Virus record (IMG/VR): IMGVR_UViG_3300025889_000163
Coordinates: 1-53,175 of that record
DNA length: 53,175 bases
Direction: 5' to 3' (one strand)
Source of the DNA: a virus
Shown here: piece by piece, positions 41,301 to 49,265 of the stretch
Layout of the letters: each line of letters begins with the position of its first letter
Position numbering within the stretch: the first letter of the stretch is position 1
Notes under the pieces: generated by a model
What the model was told of the DNA's origin: nothing
Database searches by the model: none
What the model saw: only the letters and a program-made list of their open reading frames with translations
Position numbers and translations under genes: made by a program

Positions 41301-44300
41301 ACTGGCGACTACACAGTTAATTATGCTCGTACAAGTGCTGTCAATTATGCGAGACAAGAGACTGAAACATTTACTGGCGATTATACTCCTAATTACAGTA
41401 AAGATTTTAGTCATTTAAGTGATATAGAATATAGTAGAACTTCAACTGAACAATTTACTGGAGACTATACTCCTAATTACAGTAAAGATTTTAGTCATTT
41501 AAGTGATATAGAATATAGTAGAACTTCTGCACAGCAGTTTACTGGCGATTATACTCCTAATTATAGTAAAGATTTTAGTCATTTAAGTGATGTAGAATAT
41601 AGTAGAACTTCTGCACAGCAGTTTACTGGCGATTATACTCCTAATTATAGTAAAGATTTTAGTCATTTAAGCGCCATAGATTATAACAGAACTTCAACTG
41701 AACAATTTACTGGAGACTATACTCCTAATTACAGTAAAGATTTTAGTCATTTAAGCAACATAGATTATAGTAGAACTTCACTACAACAATTTACTGGTAA
41801 TTATACTCCTGATTATCTCAAAAATTATATACGTTCAAGCAATGTTGATTACACTCGCCAATCAACAGCAAATTTTACTGGAGATTATTCTCTTGAATAT
41901 CTTAAGAATTATGCTAGACTAAGCAATGTAAACTATGCTAGGGCGCCAGATGTAGAATATAGTAGAGATGTAACTCCAACAGAAATTGATATTTCTTTAA
42001 GCATCCCTGCGGGTAGTTTTGAAAGTTTAGGAAATCTAGCAAACGGAACTATAATAAATGTAGACGTAGACTCATTCTATGGAGGCATTTATCTTAATCA
42101 ACCGCTCACCAACCAGGGCAATTCTACAATTGATGCATATTATTTGAATCCATATACAATCACGGTAGGATCTGGTTACGCCCTATTCTATTGGAGCGAT
42201 AGTAATCCTGGCGATTTTGCTGCTATAGAATTTACTGGTGTTCAAGGTGGCGAACAATCGGCTTTTACTAGAACTTCTGCGCAGACATTTACTGGTAACT
42301 ATACTCGTACTTCTGGATTTAATTTTCTAGGAGATTTTACAGTTAATTATGCTAGAGATGATTTAAACAATTTTACTGGTAACTATACTGCTAATTATTC
42401 TAAAAACTTTCAAAGAGCGCCGTTGACCAACTATATTAGAGCCAGTGTAACCACATATACTGGTAACTATACTGCTAATTATTCTAAAAACTTTGCTAGA
42501 GCAAATGAAGTTAATTATGCTAGAGATGATTTAAACAACTTTACTGGTGAATATACTGCGAATTATTCTAAAAACTTTGCTAGAGCGACTCTAGTTAATT
42601 ATGCTAGAAACAATATAGTCATATATAGTGGTGAATATACTGCTAATTATACTAAAAACTTTGCTAGAGCGAATCAAGTTAATTATGCTAGAGATGATTT
42701 AAACAACTTTACTGGTGAATATACTGCTAATTATACTAAAAACTTTGCTAGAGCAAATCAAGTTAATTATATTAGAAATGATTTAAACCAATTTACTGGT
42801 AATTATACTCCGGATTATATTAAAAACTTTGGTAGAGCGACTCAAGTTAATTATGCCAGGACCAGCGGTGTTTATTATGCAGGAGATTTTACCAAGAACT
42901 ACAGCAGGGTAGATTCTTACATTGGGGTTGAAACTTTTAATGCGACAAGTTCTCCGTGGGCGGTGCTTGGGTCCGATACTACAACTACTATTGATGGCGC
43001 TGAACAAAGAGATATTATAAACGTAACTTTACCTGCTTTGTCTCCAGCAACTACATCTACGCAAGGAGCTCATACTGGAACGATCTCTGTTGTTAAAAAT
43101 GCTGGTGAGACTAGTTATAGGGTCACCATTGGAGCAGGTCACACAGGAACCTGGCGAGCATTGTTTTCGTGTTCTTATGCACAGGGCAAGTCGATTATAA
43201 CTCGATTATCGGCAGTTGGTGGGTCAGTTATTGCAGGTGACTATGCTGGCGATTTTTCTAGAACAACGTTGTTTTCGAAAAACTTTACCAGAAGCAATCT
43301 AGTCAATTTTGCTGGAGATTATACCAAAAACTTTGCTGGCGATTATACTAAAGAATTTACTCGTGTTCCTACATTTAATAGGATATCAGGAGTATTCTAT
43401 GCTGGAGATTTTACTAAGAACTTTGCTGGCGATTTTAGTAAAGATTACACTCGTGTTCCAACGTTCAATAGGGTTTCTGGTGTTCAATATGCTGGGGATT
43501 TTACTAAAAACTTTGCTGGCGATTTTAGTAAAGATTACACTCGTGTTCCTACATTTAATAGGATATCATTAATATTCTATGAAGGCAATTTTTCTAAGAA
43601 CTTTGCTGGTGATTTCACTATAGATTATACTCGTGTTCCAACGTTCAATAGGGTTTCTGGTGTTCAATATGCTGGTGATTTTACTAAAAACTTTGCTGGT
43701 GATTACACTATAGATTATACTCGTGTTCCTACATTTAATAGACAATCCAATATAGTCTATATTGGAAACTATTCTAAGAACTTTGCTGGTGATTACACTA
43801 TAGATTACACTCGTGTTCCAACGTTCAATAGGGTTTCTGGTGTTCAATATGCTGGTGATTATAGTAAGAATTTTCAACGTCAGGATACACCGCAATATAC
43901 TGGAAACTATTCAAGACAAATTACGCTTCAATATACTGGAGATTATGTAGTAGTTTATGTTGGCGCATACATTAAAAACTTTGCTGGTGATTATACTAAA
44001 GGATTTATAGGTGATTATACTGTAGATTATCTGCAAAATTATGCTAGAACAGATGCAGAGCAGTTTACTGGTAATTATCCTGATGGATTTACAGGTGATT
44101 ATACTAAAGAATATACTCGTGTTCCAACGTTCAATAGGGTTTCTGGGGAAAACTTTACTGGAACTTATCCGGATACTTTCACTGGCGATTATACTATAGA
44201 CTATACTCGCGCTACAAATTATGCTAGGATATCCGCAGAGCAGTTTACTGGAACTTATCCAGATCAGTTTACTGGCGATTATACTATAGACTATACTCGC

Positions 44301-46916
44301 GCTACAAATTATGCTAGAATTTCGACTGAACAGTTTACTGGAACTTATCCGGACACTTTCACTGGTGATTATACCATAGATTATACTCGCGCCACAAATT
44401 ATGCTAGAATTTCAACTGAACAGTTTACTGGAACTTATCCAGATACTTTCACTGGCGATTATACCATAGATTATACTCGCGCTACAAATTATGCTAGGAT
44501 ATCCGCAGAGCAGTTTACTGGAACTTATCCAGATACTTTCACTGGCGATTATACCATAGATTATACTCGCGCTACAAATTATTCTCATCTTTCTGATCAA
44601 GTATTTTCTGGAGATTATACTAAAAACTTTACTGGCAATTATACTAAAGACTATACTCGTACATATTCAAGAATAGACAACGAAGAATTTACTGGAGATT
44701 ATACAAAAACGTTTGCTGGTGATTACACTACAAATTATGAGTTTAATTATGCACGTGTTTCTGGACAGCAATTTACTGGTAATTATCCAGACACTTTTAC
44801 TGGTGATTATGCTAAAGAATATACTTTAGATTATACTCATCTTTCTAATCAAGTATTTACTGGTAATTATCCAGACACTTTTACTGGCGATTTTGCTGCA
44901 GAATATGCGTTTGATTATTCTCATCTTTCTAATCAAGTATTTACTGGTAATTACCCAGATACTTATTCCGGCGATTATATTGGTGATTATATTTTTAATT
45001 ATACTCGCTCTTCTGGCGAAAGTTTTACTGGTGTTTATCCAGACACATTTAGCGGAGATTATTCTACAGATTATGTTTTTAATTATGCTAGAACTTCAAC
45101 TGAGCAATTTTCTGGAGATTACACTAAGCAGTTTACTGGAGATTATACTAAAGATTACACTCGTGTTTATTCTAGAACTTCAACTCAGCAATTTTCTGGA
45201 GAGTACACTAAAACATTTACTGGCGATTATAACAAAGACTACACTCGTTCATATGTAAGAAACTCAACAGAAACGTTTACTGGAGATTACACTAAAACAT
45301 ACAGCGGTAATTATACTGGAGATTATAGTAAAGACTATTCTAACATTTCTACGCAAGATTTTACTGGTAATTATTTGAGAGCATATTCTGGCGATTATAC
45401 TGCAGATTATGCCCAAGATTACAGTCATCTTTCAGATCAGGTTTTTACTGGAGACTACAATAAGCAGTTTACTGGTGATTACACTACAAATTATGAGTTT
45501 GATTATGCACGTGTTTCGGGAGAAAATTTTAGCGGAGACTACACTAAAACATTTACTGGCGATTATCTTGGAGATTATACTCATCTTTCTGTTGTAGATT
45601 ATACGGGCGATTATTCTAATTTGTTTACTGGTGATTATGAGAGAGGATATACTCGAAATGTCACTGGAACTTTTACTGGAGATTACAGCAATCAGTTTAG
45701 TGGTGATTATACTACAAATTATGAGTTTGATTATGCACGTGTTTCGGAACAAGAATTTTCTAGAGTTTCAGGAGAGCAATTCACTGGTAATTATATTAAC
45801 GAATATTCTGGCGATTATACTGGCGATTATACACACATTTCTACAGAAGATTTTACTGGTGATTACACTAATTTGTTTACTGGTGATTACACTGCAGAAT
45901 ATTCCTATGATTACACTAGAGAGAGCGATGTAATTTATACTCATGTTTCAGATCAAGAATTTACTGGAGATTATTCCAAAGATTTTAGTAGAGTGGATCA
46001 AAATCTTTATATTTCTGAATATGTAAACTCAGGAGTTGGTACAGGAGTTGTTTACATAGAAACTTATACGCTCTATTGTAAAATTGATGATGCTCAAGAT
46101 AACGGAAACAACGTAGAGTTTAATGTGTGGGATTCTGCTCAACTGGCAATACAAAATGCTCCTCACGCTTATAGAGAAGATGGATATATAGAGTTTAGGG
46201 TAGGAACTACAACTCATTCGGTTGTTTATCTTGAAATTGATCATGTCACAACATCGAATGCAGATTTTACAACGAATGTTAGTAGCAGAATTCCTATAAC
46301 AGTAACGACTAACGAAGGATTTACTGGTCAAATACAGTTTAACGAAGATAATCTAACTGAAGGACCTGAAACTTTTTATGCAAGACTATACGATTCTTCT
46401 ACTGGCGGGACTGAGATAGCAACTGCTATTCTTGTAACTATACTAGATACTTCTTTAGATGCTCCAGATTATCCTGATGCAATTCTTACTGCGACGAATT
46501 TCGTAAAAGTTCTTGCAGATACGCCTTACACCGGAAACATACAATGCGGAATGAGATTTGAAACAAACGGCGATCTGGTTTGTGTTGGAGATGGAGATGC
46601 GTTGAGAATTTCCCCAACATCGTCAACTCCTGTAGACAACTGGTTACGAGAAATAGATAAAGCAAATGGAATTGGTGCAAATTATGAAATTAGCGTTACG
46701 CAAATTTCAGGAACTATTACTGGAACTACATCCGGATTCGTTACTTTAGGAACACAGAGAACAGTTTATGGACAAAGTATTCCTCACACCCAAGAAGATT
46801 TTGTAACTGACATATGCAATATTAAGATAAGAAAAGTTGGTGCTGGCGCAGTTTATGATGTTGATCAAAATGTTGAATTTGTTGTCAGTACTATTAGTGG
46901 AATTGGAAACGCTTGA
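38400..46916 (+). CDS. Giant tetrad-repeat fibre protein (2838 residues)
   Basis: A single uninterrupted frame. Residues 1-520: beta-rich N-terminal region (RPLKQFGSGNLRELTLTDEA at the start) with a domain at about 227-318. Residues about 521-2532: the repeat region, built of [FY]-x-[G/x]-[D/N/E] tetrads such as FTGD, YTKN and FAGD, octads such as YSRTSTEQ and YTHVSLED, and hexads such as YTRVPT. Two inserted domains interrupt it at about 1190-1287 (a paralogue of the 227-318 domain) and about 1500-1611. Residues 2533-2838: C-terminal beta region with a Calx-beta-like stretch (FNEDNLTEGPETFYARLYDS). Codon choice varies between copies (GGC, GGT and GGA for Gly), so the protein pattern is selected. 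A long receptor-binding or side fibre is likely; the fold of the repeat is unknown. Confidence 0.75.
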   Translation: MMSSRPLKQFGSGNLRELTLTDEAYLAYRTGIQLGQFATDDVGALSTNNSYTLVGEYVDTYYSSTGPINTRTYALTATAYAQLDTGSSVWTLDWETTPAQIPATLQVGDIIELTMGIEATVDFPNDEIESADLTPSWTLDGVSQSGLRVVDITVTSEAGHNHSVTARSVFWSLSLDTGLYQAKWTLEVQQEGTLVLTGLARVADQGNSPPQLLDTASFGSSTVGNNIGVIEVSGNATLNESVDLGNVEVGSVLHVIVNGDQPTYYNSPLSGGSGYTITPETWIGPEFYVTITATGANYIFFADSQGDDFFQLSWTGISSTSSGATLNANPTRLYQNLSGVASQRSEPNWRGFVKWDGSIQNPGVKEMNDTELDVLILRLLKAVMKNEYPGVFRLAATSPGSDWTPFLSNIFTDTRSDGYSQNYSIYIRTVGTAPTKINPMIVERDNNNVFAGLKAANDSIMSVTLGQRAKEVIKSSGIGTYQLRSSIQGPPTEDGVWVPRGVAIDTRNEGEYGGEEAAYIKEYTGDYSKDYSHISTEAFTGDYNKTFTGDYTTDYSFDYARTSQQDFTIISAEDFTGDYLGDYSRLSETDYTHVSLEDFSGDYLNEFTGDYTADYSQDYARTSQEDFTHVSAEGFAGEYVKNYLRQSIADFTHVSSEEYTGDYIGDYTHISDVNYQRVSLENFTGDYTGDYSKNFQRDSSIDYQRVSTETFTGDYTTEYSFDYTRQSDVDYTHISAEDFTGDYTNNYTRNYLRQSDINYSHLSNQVFTGNYTGDYTVDYTHLSDVIYNRISAENFTGDYTGDYTVNYARDTPINYQRVSAENFTGDYSGDYTKNYARQSAVGYSRTSAESFSGDYSKEYTLAYLRQSDIDYTRQSTEAFTGDYTTDYVFDYTHLSDVVYTRQSTEAFTGNYVGDYVFDFTHLSDVDYTRQSTAQFTGDYTANYSKNYVRQSDVNYTHLSTQDFAGEYTGDYTVNYARTSAVNYARQETETFTGDYTPNYSKDFSHLSDIEYSRTSTEQFTGDYTPNYSKDFSHLSDIEYSRTSAQQFTGDYTPNYSKDFSHLSDVEYSRTSAQQFTGDYTPNYSKDFSHLSAIDYNRTSTEQFTGDYTPNYSKDFSHLSNIDYSRTSLQQFTGNYTPDYLKNYIRSSNVDYTRQSTANFTGDYSLEYLKNYARLSNVNYARAPDVEYSRDVTPTEIDISLSIPAGSFESLGNLANGTIINVDVDSFYGGIYLNQPLTNQGNSTIDAYYLNPYTITVGSGYALFYWSDSNPGDFAAIEFTGVQGGEQSAFTRTSAQTFTGNYTRTSGFNFLGDFTVNYARDDLNNFTGNYTANYSKNFQRAPLTNYIRASVTTYTGNYTANYSKNFARANEVNYARDDLNNFTGEYTANYSKNFARATLVNYARNNIVIYSGEYTANYTKNFARANQVNYARDDLNNFTGEYTANYTKNFARANQVNYIRNDLNQFTGNYTPDYIKNFGRATQVNYARTSGVYYAGDFTKNYSRVDSYIGVETFNATSSPWAVLGSDTTTTIDGAEQRDIINVTLPALSPATTSTQGAHTGTISVVKNAGETSYRVTIGAGHTGTWRALFSCSYAQGKSIITRLSAVGGSVIAGDYAGDFSRTTLFSKNFTRSNLVNFAGDYTKNFAGDYTKEFTRVPTFNRISGVFYAGDFTKNFAGDFSKDYTRVPTFNRVSGVQYAGDFTKNFAGDFSKDYTRVPTFNRISLIFYEGNFSKNFAGDFTIDYTRVPTFNRVSGVQYAGDFTKNFAGDYTIDYTRVPTFNRQSNIVYIGNYSKNFAGDYTIDYTRVPTFNRVSGVQYAGDYSKNFQRQDTPQYTGNYSRQITLQYTGDYVVVYVGAYIKNFAGDYTKGFIGDYTVDYLQNYARTDAEQFTGNYPDGFTGDYTKEYTRVPTFNRVSGENFTGTYPDTFTGDYTIDYTRATNYARISAEQFTGTYPDQFTGDYTIDYTRATNYARISTEQFTGTYPDTFTGDYTIDYTRATNYARISTEQFTGTYPDTFTGDYTIDYTRATNYARISAEQFTGTYPDTFTGDYTIDYTRATNYSHLSDQVFSGDYTKNFTGNYTKDYTRTYSRIDNEEFTGDYTKTFAGDYTTNYEFNYARVSGQQFTGNYPDTFTGDYAKEYTLDYTHLSNQVFTGNYPDTFTGDFAAEYAFDYSHLSNQVFTGNYPDTYSGDYIGDYIFNYTRSSGESFTGVYPDTFSGDYSTDYVFNYARTSTEQFSGDYTKQFTGDYTKDYTRVYSRTSTQQFSGEYTKTFTGDYNKDYTRSYVRNSTETFTGDYTKTYSGNYTGDYSKDYSNISTQDFTGNYLRAYSGDYTADYAQDYSHLSDQVFTGDYNKQFTGDYTTNYEFDYARVSGENFSGDYTKTFTGDYLGDYTHLSVVDYTGDYSNLFTGDYERGYTRNVTGTFTGDYSNQFSGDYTTNYEFDYARVSEQEFSRVSGEQFTGNYINEYSGDYTGDYTHISTEDFTGDYTNLFTGDYTAEYSYDYTRESDVIYTHVSDQEFTGDYSKDFSRVDQNLYISEYVNSGVGTGVVYIETYTLYCKIDDAQDNGNNVEFNVWDSAQLAIQNAPHAYREDGYIEFRVGTTTHSVVYLEIDHVTTSNADFTTNVSSRIPITVTTNEGFTGQIQFNEDNLTEGPETFYARLYDSSTGGTEIATAILVTILDTSLDAPDYPDAILTATNFVKVLADTPYTGNIQCGMRFETNGDLVCVGDGDALRISPTSSTPVDNWLREIDKANGIGANYEISVTQISGTITGTTSGFVTLGTQRTVYGQSIPHTQEDFVTDICNIKIRKVGAGAVYDVDQNVEFVVSTISGIGNA
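41370..41873 (+). repeat. Tandem array of six 84-bp units
   Basis: Units start at 41370, 41454, 41538, 41622, 41706 and 41790, each 84 bases, coding FTGDYTPNYSKDFSHLSD followed by a Y-S-R-T-S octad. The first five are near-identical; the sixth has drifted to a YTPDYLKNYIRSSN version. Confidence 0.9.
42372..42875 (+). repeat. Second tandem array of six 84-bp units
   Basis: 28-residue units of the form FTGEYTANYSKNFARANEVN plus a Y-A-R-D-D-L-N-N octad, starting at 42372 and repeating every 84 bases. Alternate units vary in the last octad. It lies between the two inserted domains of the giant protein. Confidence 0.85.
43308..43847 (+). repeat. Array of six 90-bp units with 180-bp higher-order pairing
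   Basis: Units at 43308, 43398, 43488, 43578, 43668 and 43758 code YAGDFTKNFAGDFSKDYTRV followed by PTFNRVSGVQ-type ends. Every second unit is more alike (the GTTTCTGGTGTTCAATAT boundary at 43473, 43653 and 43833), so the array grew by doubling of a 180-bp block. Confidence 0.85.
44154..44603 (+). repeat. Tandem array of five 90-bp units
   Basis: Units at 44154, 44244, 44334, 44424 and 44514, each coding FTGTYPDTFTGDYTIDYTRA followed by TNYARISAEQ. The copies are nearly identical in DNA, differing mainly at third positions and in GATACT/GATCAG. Confidence 0.9.
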
Positions 46917-46941
46917 TATTTTAAACTACATAGAATATAAT
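46913..46941 (+). promoter_or_regulatory. Strong sigma-70-like promoter after the giant gene
   Basis: TTGATA (46913-46918) overlapping the giant gene stop, 17-base spacer, TATAAT (46936-46941); a second TATAAT overlaps at 46941. The gene at 46969 follows after 27 bases. Confidence 0.65.
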
Positions 46942-46968
46942 ATAATTTCTTAGTGAAGGTAAACCTAT

Positions 46969-47418
46969 ATGAAAAGCTATTATATGGACCACGCATTTTG
47001 GCGTTCTCCAGACAGAAAATCGGCAACCGCCATTCTTATAACTGAACATGATGATGGTAAAAAAACAAGTCGTCAAGTTGATCTTGATGAAATTCTTCCA
47101 AACGGAAACAGATGTCCAATGTTTCAAGATCTAGTCAATCAGTTAGGGATTGATTTAATCGACAAGAATACTGAAGAAAGAAGAATTAGAAAAGAAGCAG
47201 AGACTCAGAAAGATAAAATTATTTCGCAACAAAGAGAAAAATCTGCAAAATTTGAAGAATTATTCACTTTAAAGATAAAAGCATTTGACATTGAAGAAGT
47301 TAGAAACAGCAAAAACAAAACTTTAAGAGCAAAACTTCGTCGTGCTAAAAATGAAGTTGAGCTCAATGCATATGTAACGCTGTTGATTATGGAAGCATTA
47401 AATAATGGCGAAGAGTAA
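46969..47418 (+). CDS. Hypothetical protein, coiled-coil C-terminus
   Basis: A 149-residue protein. The first 65 residues are a small beta domain (MKSYYMDHAFWRSPDRKSAT, then LPNGNRCPMF); residues 68-120 are highly charged helix (RRIRKEAETQKDKIISQQRE). It has its own promoter. Placed directly after a giant fibre, it could be a fibre-assembly chaperone, but no motif shows this. ATG 46969 lies after GAAGGTAAACC. Confidence 0.55.
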   Translation: MKSYYMDHAFWRSPDRKSATAILITEHDDGKKTSRQVDLDEILPNGNRCPMFQDLVNQLGIDLIDKNTEERRIRKEAETQKDKIISQQREKSAKFEELFTLKIKAFDIEEVRNSKNKTLRAKLRRAKNEVELNAYVTLLIMEALNNGEE

Positions 47419-48145
47419 AGGATATCTTGTTGTAGCTTCAGGAACAAGGTTTTACTATGTTTCCGCATTAAATTGCATTTCTTCTATTAAAGATTTTTAT
47501 CCTGAAGCAAATTGTACGTTAGTAACCGAAGAGCGTTTTATTGATGATGGCGCTCACATTGCAGATAATATTATCTATTGTAATGATCACAGAAGAGCTA
47601 AAATATGGGGAATGACGCAAACACCATATGACCAAACGTTCTATATTGATGCTGATTGCGAAATAATGCATGAAGATATAGCAACAGTTTTTGATAAGTT
47701 TGACGGAAATGACGTTTTATACACTTATCTACCGGAAGAAAGATCATATTGTTATGCAGAATTACATTTTCCTGGCGGAAAATTTGAATACTGCGGAGGA
47801 ACTTGTCTATATGACACAACAAATCCTCTAGTTAAAGATTATATGAAAGATTGGTATGAACTAACAGTAGAGCAATATGCTGGACGTTGGTGGCCAACTA
47901 AAGAAAATGGTGAACCTGATTATTATAACTATCCAGAAACTTTGTCTAGATGGGATCAATTTTCTTTGTGGTGGTTAATAAACAAAGATGAAAAATACTG
48001 TAATGGAAAACTGAAAGTTGGACGTTTAGACGGAACCGAAGATGCTAGATGGAATAGATTTTCAAAATATGTTGAGAATCATTGCGAAGGCGAACCAGTA
48101 GTTTGGCATTTTTCTGCTGCTCCAATTAAAAAAACTGATTTCTGA
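47405..48145 (+). CDS. Glycosyltransferase, GT-A fold
   Basis: A 246-residue GT-A-type enzyme: an N-terminal strand YLVVASGTRFYYVSALNCIS, the metal-binding DxD at FYIDADCEI (Asp82, Asp84), an acceptor-side EYCGGTCLYD segment and the late VVWHFSAAP that usually carries a metal-contacting His. It would use a nucleotide-sugar in the cytoplasm. Its position between the giant fibre gene and further fibre genes suggests that a fibre protein could be its target. Overlaps its neighbours by 14 and 1 bases. Confidence 0.7.
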   Translation: MAKSKGYLVVASGTRFYYVSALNCISSIKDFYPEANCTLVTEERFIDDGAHIADNIIYCNDHRRAKIWGMTQTPYDQTFYIDADCEIMHEDIATVFDKFDGNDVLYTYLPEERSYCYAELHFPGGKFEYCGGTCLYDTTNPLVKDYMKDWYELTVEQYAGRWWPTKENGEPDYYNYPETLSRWDQFSLWWLINKDEKYCNGKLKVGRLDGTEDARWNRFSKYVENHCEGEPVVWHFSAAPIKKTDF

Positions 48146-48819
48146 TGCAAAATATAGAAATAAAAAACCCCGAATTTAAAAAACTTCTAAGCGAGTGCGA
48201 ATGGTTTGCTACAGATTCGTTTGCTAGAGATCATGTGCACATGGTTGGTAGTAATTTCTCAAGAGAACAAGCTCTTGATTATGTTAGTCATGATTATATG
48301 CAGAAAATCATTGATTATTCTGTAAGTCATGATGGTTATCCTGATACTATGAAAGGATATTCATTCAACACTTCTAGAGTTAAGTATAAAGGGAATGATT
48401 TAAGAGCGCACAATCATATAACAAAAAAACACGATTATCTAATAGATAAATTTAAAGAAAATTATTCTGTTAGAAACAACGCATTGTTTACTCTATATCC
48501 TCCTGGAGGGTTTATTTCCTGGCACAATAATGCTAATGCTTCAGCATATAATATAATTCTTACCTGGTCGGAAAATGGCAACGGATATTTTGAATATTTT
48601 GATATGAATACCAAAAAAGTTGTTAGACTACAAGATAAACCAGGATGGCAATGTAAATGTAGTTACTTTGGAGACTATTCTGATCCAAAAACAGAACTTG
48701 TATATCATGCAGCATACACTGATTGTTATCGAATGACTATCTCGTTTACCTTCGATCGAACAGTATCTTCTCAACTAATACAGTCAATGTTTATTGAAGA
48801 AATTCAGTCTGAAGAATAA
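48145..48819 (+). CDS. Double-stranded beta-helix (2OG oxygenase-like) protein
   Basis: A 224-residue protein with LYPPGGFISWHNNANASAYN (118-137), LTWSENGNGYFEYFD, and a distal YHAAYTDCYRMTISF with His188 and Arg196. This is the 2OG-Fe(II) oxygenase pattern common in marine phages, but the HxD pair reads HNN (His127, Asn129), so one iron ligand is not the usual Asp. It starts in the stop of the glycosyltransferase, so the two are co-translated. Hydroxylation of a fibre residue followed by glycosylation is an appealing but untested link. Confidence 0.65.
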   Translation: MQNIEIKNPEFKKLLSECEWFATDSFARDHVHMVGSNFSREQALDYVSHDYMQKIIDYSVSHDGYPDTMKGYSFNTSRVKYKGNDLRAHNHITKKHDYLIDKFKENYSVRNNALFTLYPPGGFISWHNNANASAYNIILTWSENGNGYFEYFDMNTKKVVRLQDKPGWQCKCSYFGDYSDPKTELVYHAAYTDCYRMTISFTFDRTVSSQLIQSMFIEEIQSEE

Positions 48820-48827
48820 TCATTTCT

Positions 48828-48835
48828 TATAAATA
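48828..48835 (+). promoter_or_regulatory. T4-type late promoter upstream of the fibre genes at 48867
   Basis: Exact TATAAATA, eight bases after the previous stop and 31 before the ATG at 48867. Confidence 0.7.
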
Positions 48836-48866
48836 AAGTCATAAGTATTTTTCATGGACAGTACTC

Positions 48867-49265
48867 ATGGCGCATTACGAAGATCTAACCATAGATCAGG
48901 GTTCAGACGTAGCAATAGAACTTCATCTAATCAATCAAGATAAAAGTAAGAAAAATTTAAACAATTATTCTGTTAATGCTTGGTTGAAACCTAATTATGC
49001 AGCAGATTCTACTGAATCAATTCGATTTACTTCTATCATTTCAGATCCTGATAGCGACGGAATTATCAATCTTTCGCTAACCAATTTACAAACTTCAGCA
49101 TTAAGCACCAAAAAACGTTATGTTTATGATGTCGAAATTTCTTACATCAGCGAATCTGATGGTTCGGGAAATTTGACACACATCGTGGAAAGAATACTTG
49201 AAGGAATGGTTAACGTCACTCCTTCCGTCACAAAACAAGTTTTACCACCGACGGTTACTCCATAA
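48867..49265 (+). CDS. BppU-like/Ig-like virion protein
   Basis: A 132-residue all-beta protein: MAHYEDLTIDQGSDVAIELH, VNAWLKPNYAADSTESIRFT and KRYVYDVEISYISESDG with alternating hydrophobics resemble the N-terminal domain of baseplate upper proteins (BppU-like), which anchor fibres. The last 20 residues are Pro/Thr/Val-rich. It has its own late promoter and starts the last fibre operon. Confidence 0.55.
   Translation: MAHYEDLTIDQGSDVAIELHLINQDKSKKNLNNYSVNAWLKPNYAADSTESIRFTSIISDPDSDGIINLSLTNLQTSALSTKKRYVYDVEISYISESDGSGNLTHIVERILEGMVNVTPSVTKQVLPPTVTP

Noticed and set aside
42783-45752. Several open minus-strand and shifted plus-strand frames inside the giant gene, some with membrane-like composition
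   Set aside because: The 12-base periodic, stop-poor repeats keep other frames open by construction; none has a ribosome binding site, and they only mirror the repeat.
39960-46000. Possible CRISPR array
   Set aside because: Repeats are contiguous, coding, in frame and lack unique spacers of constant length.
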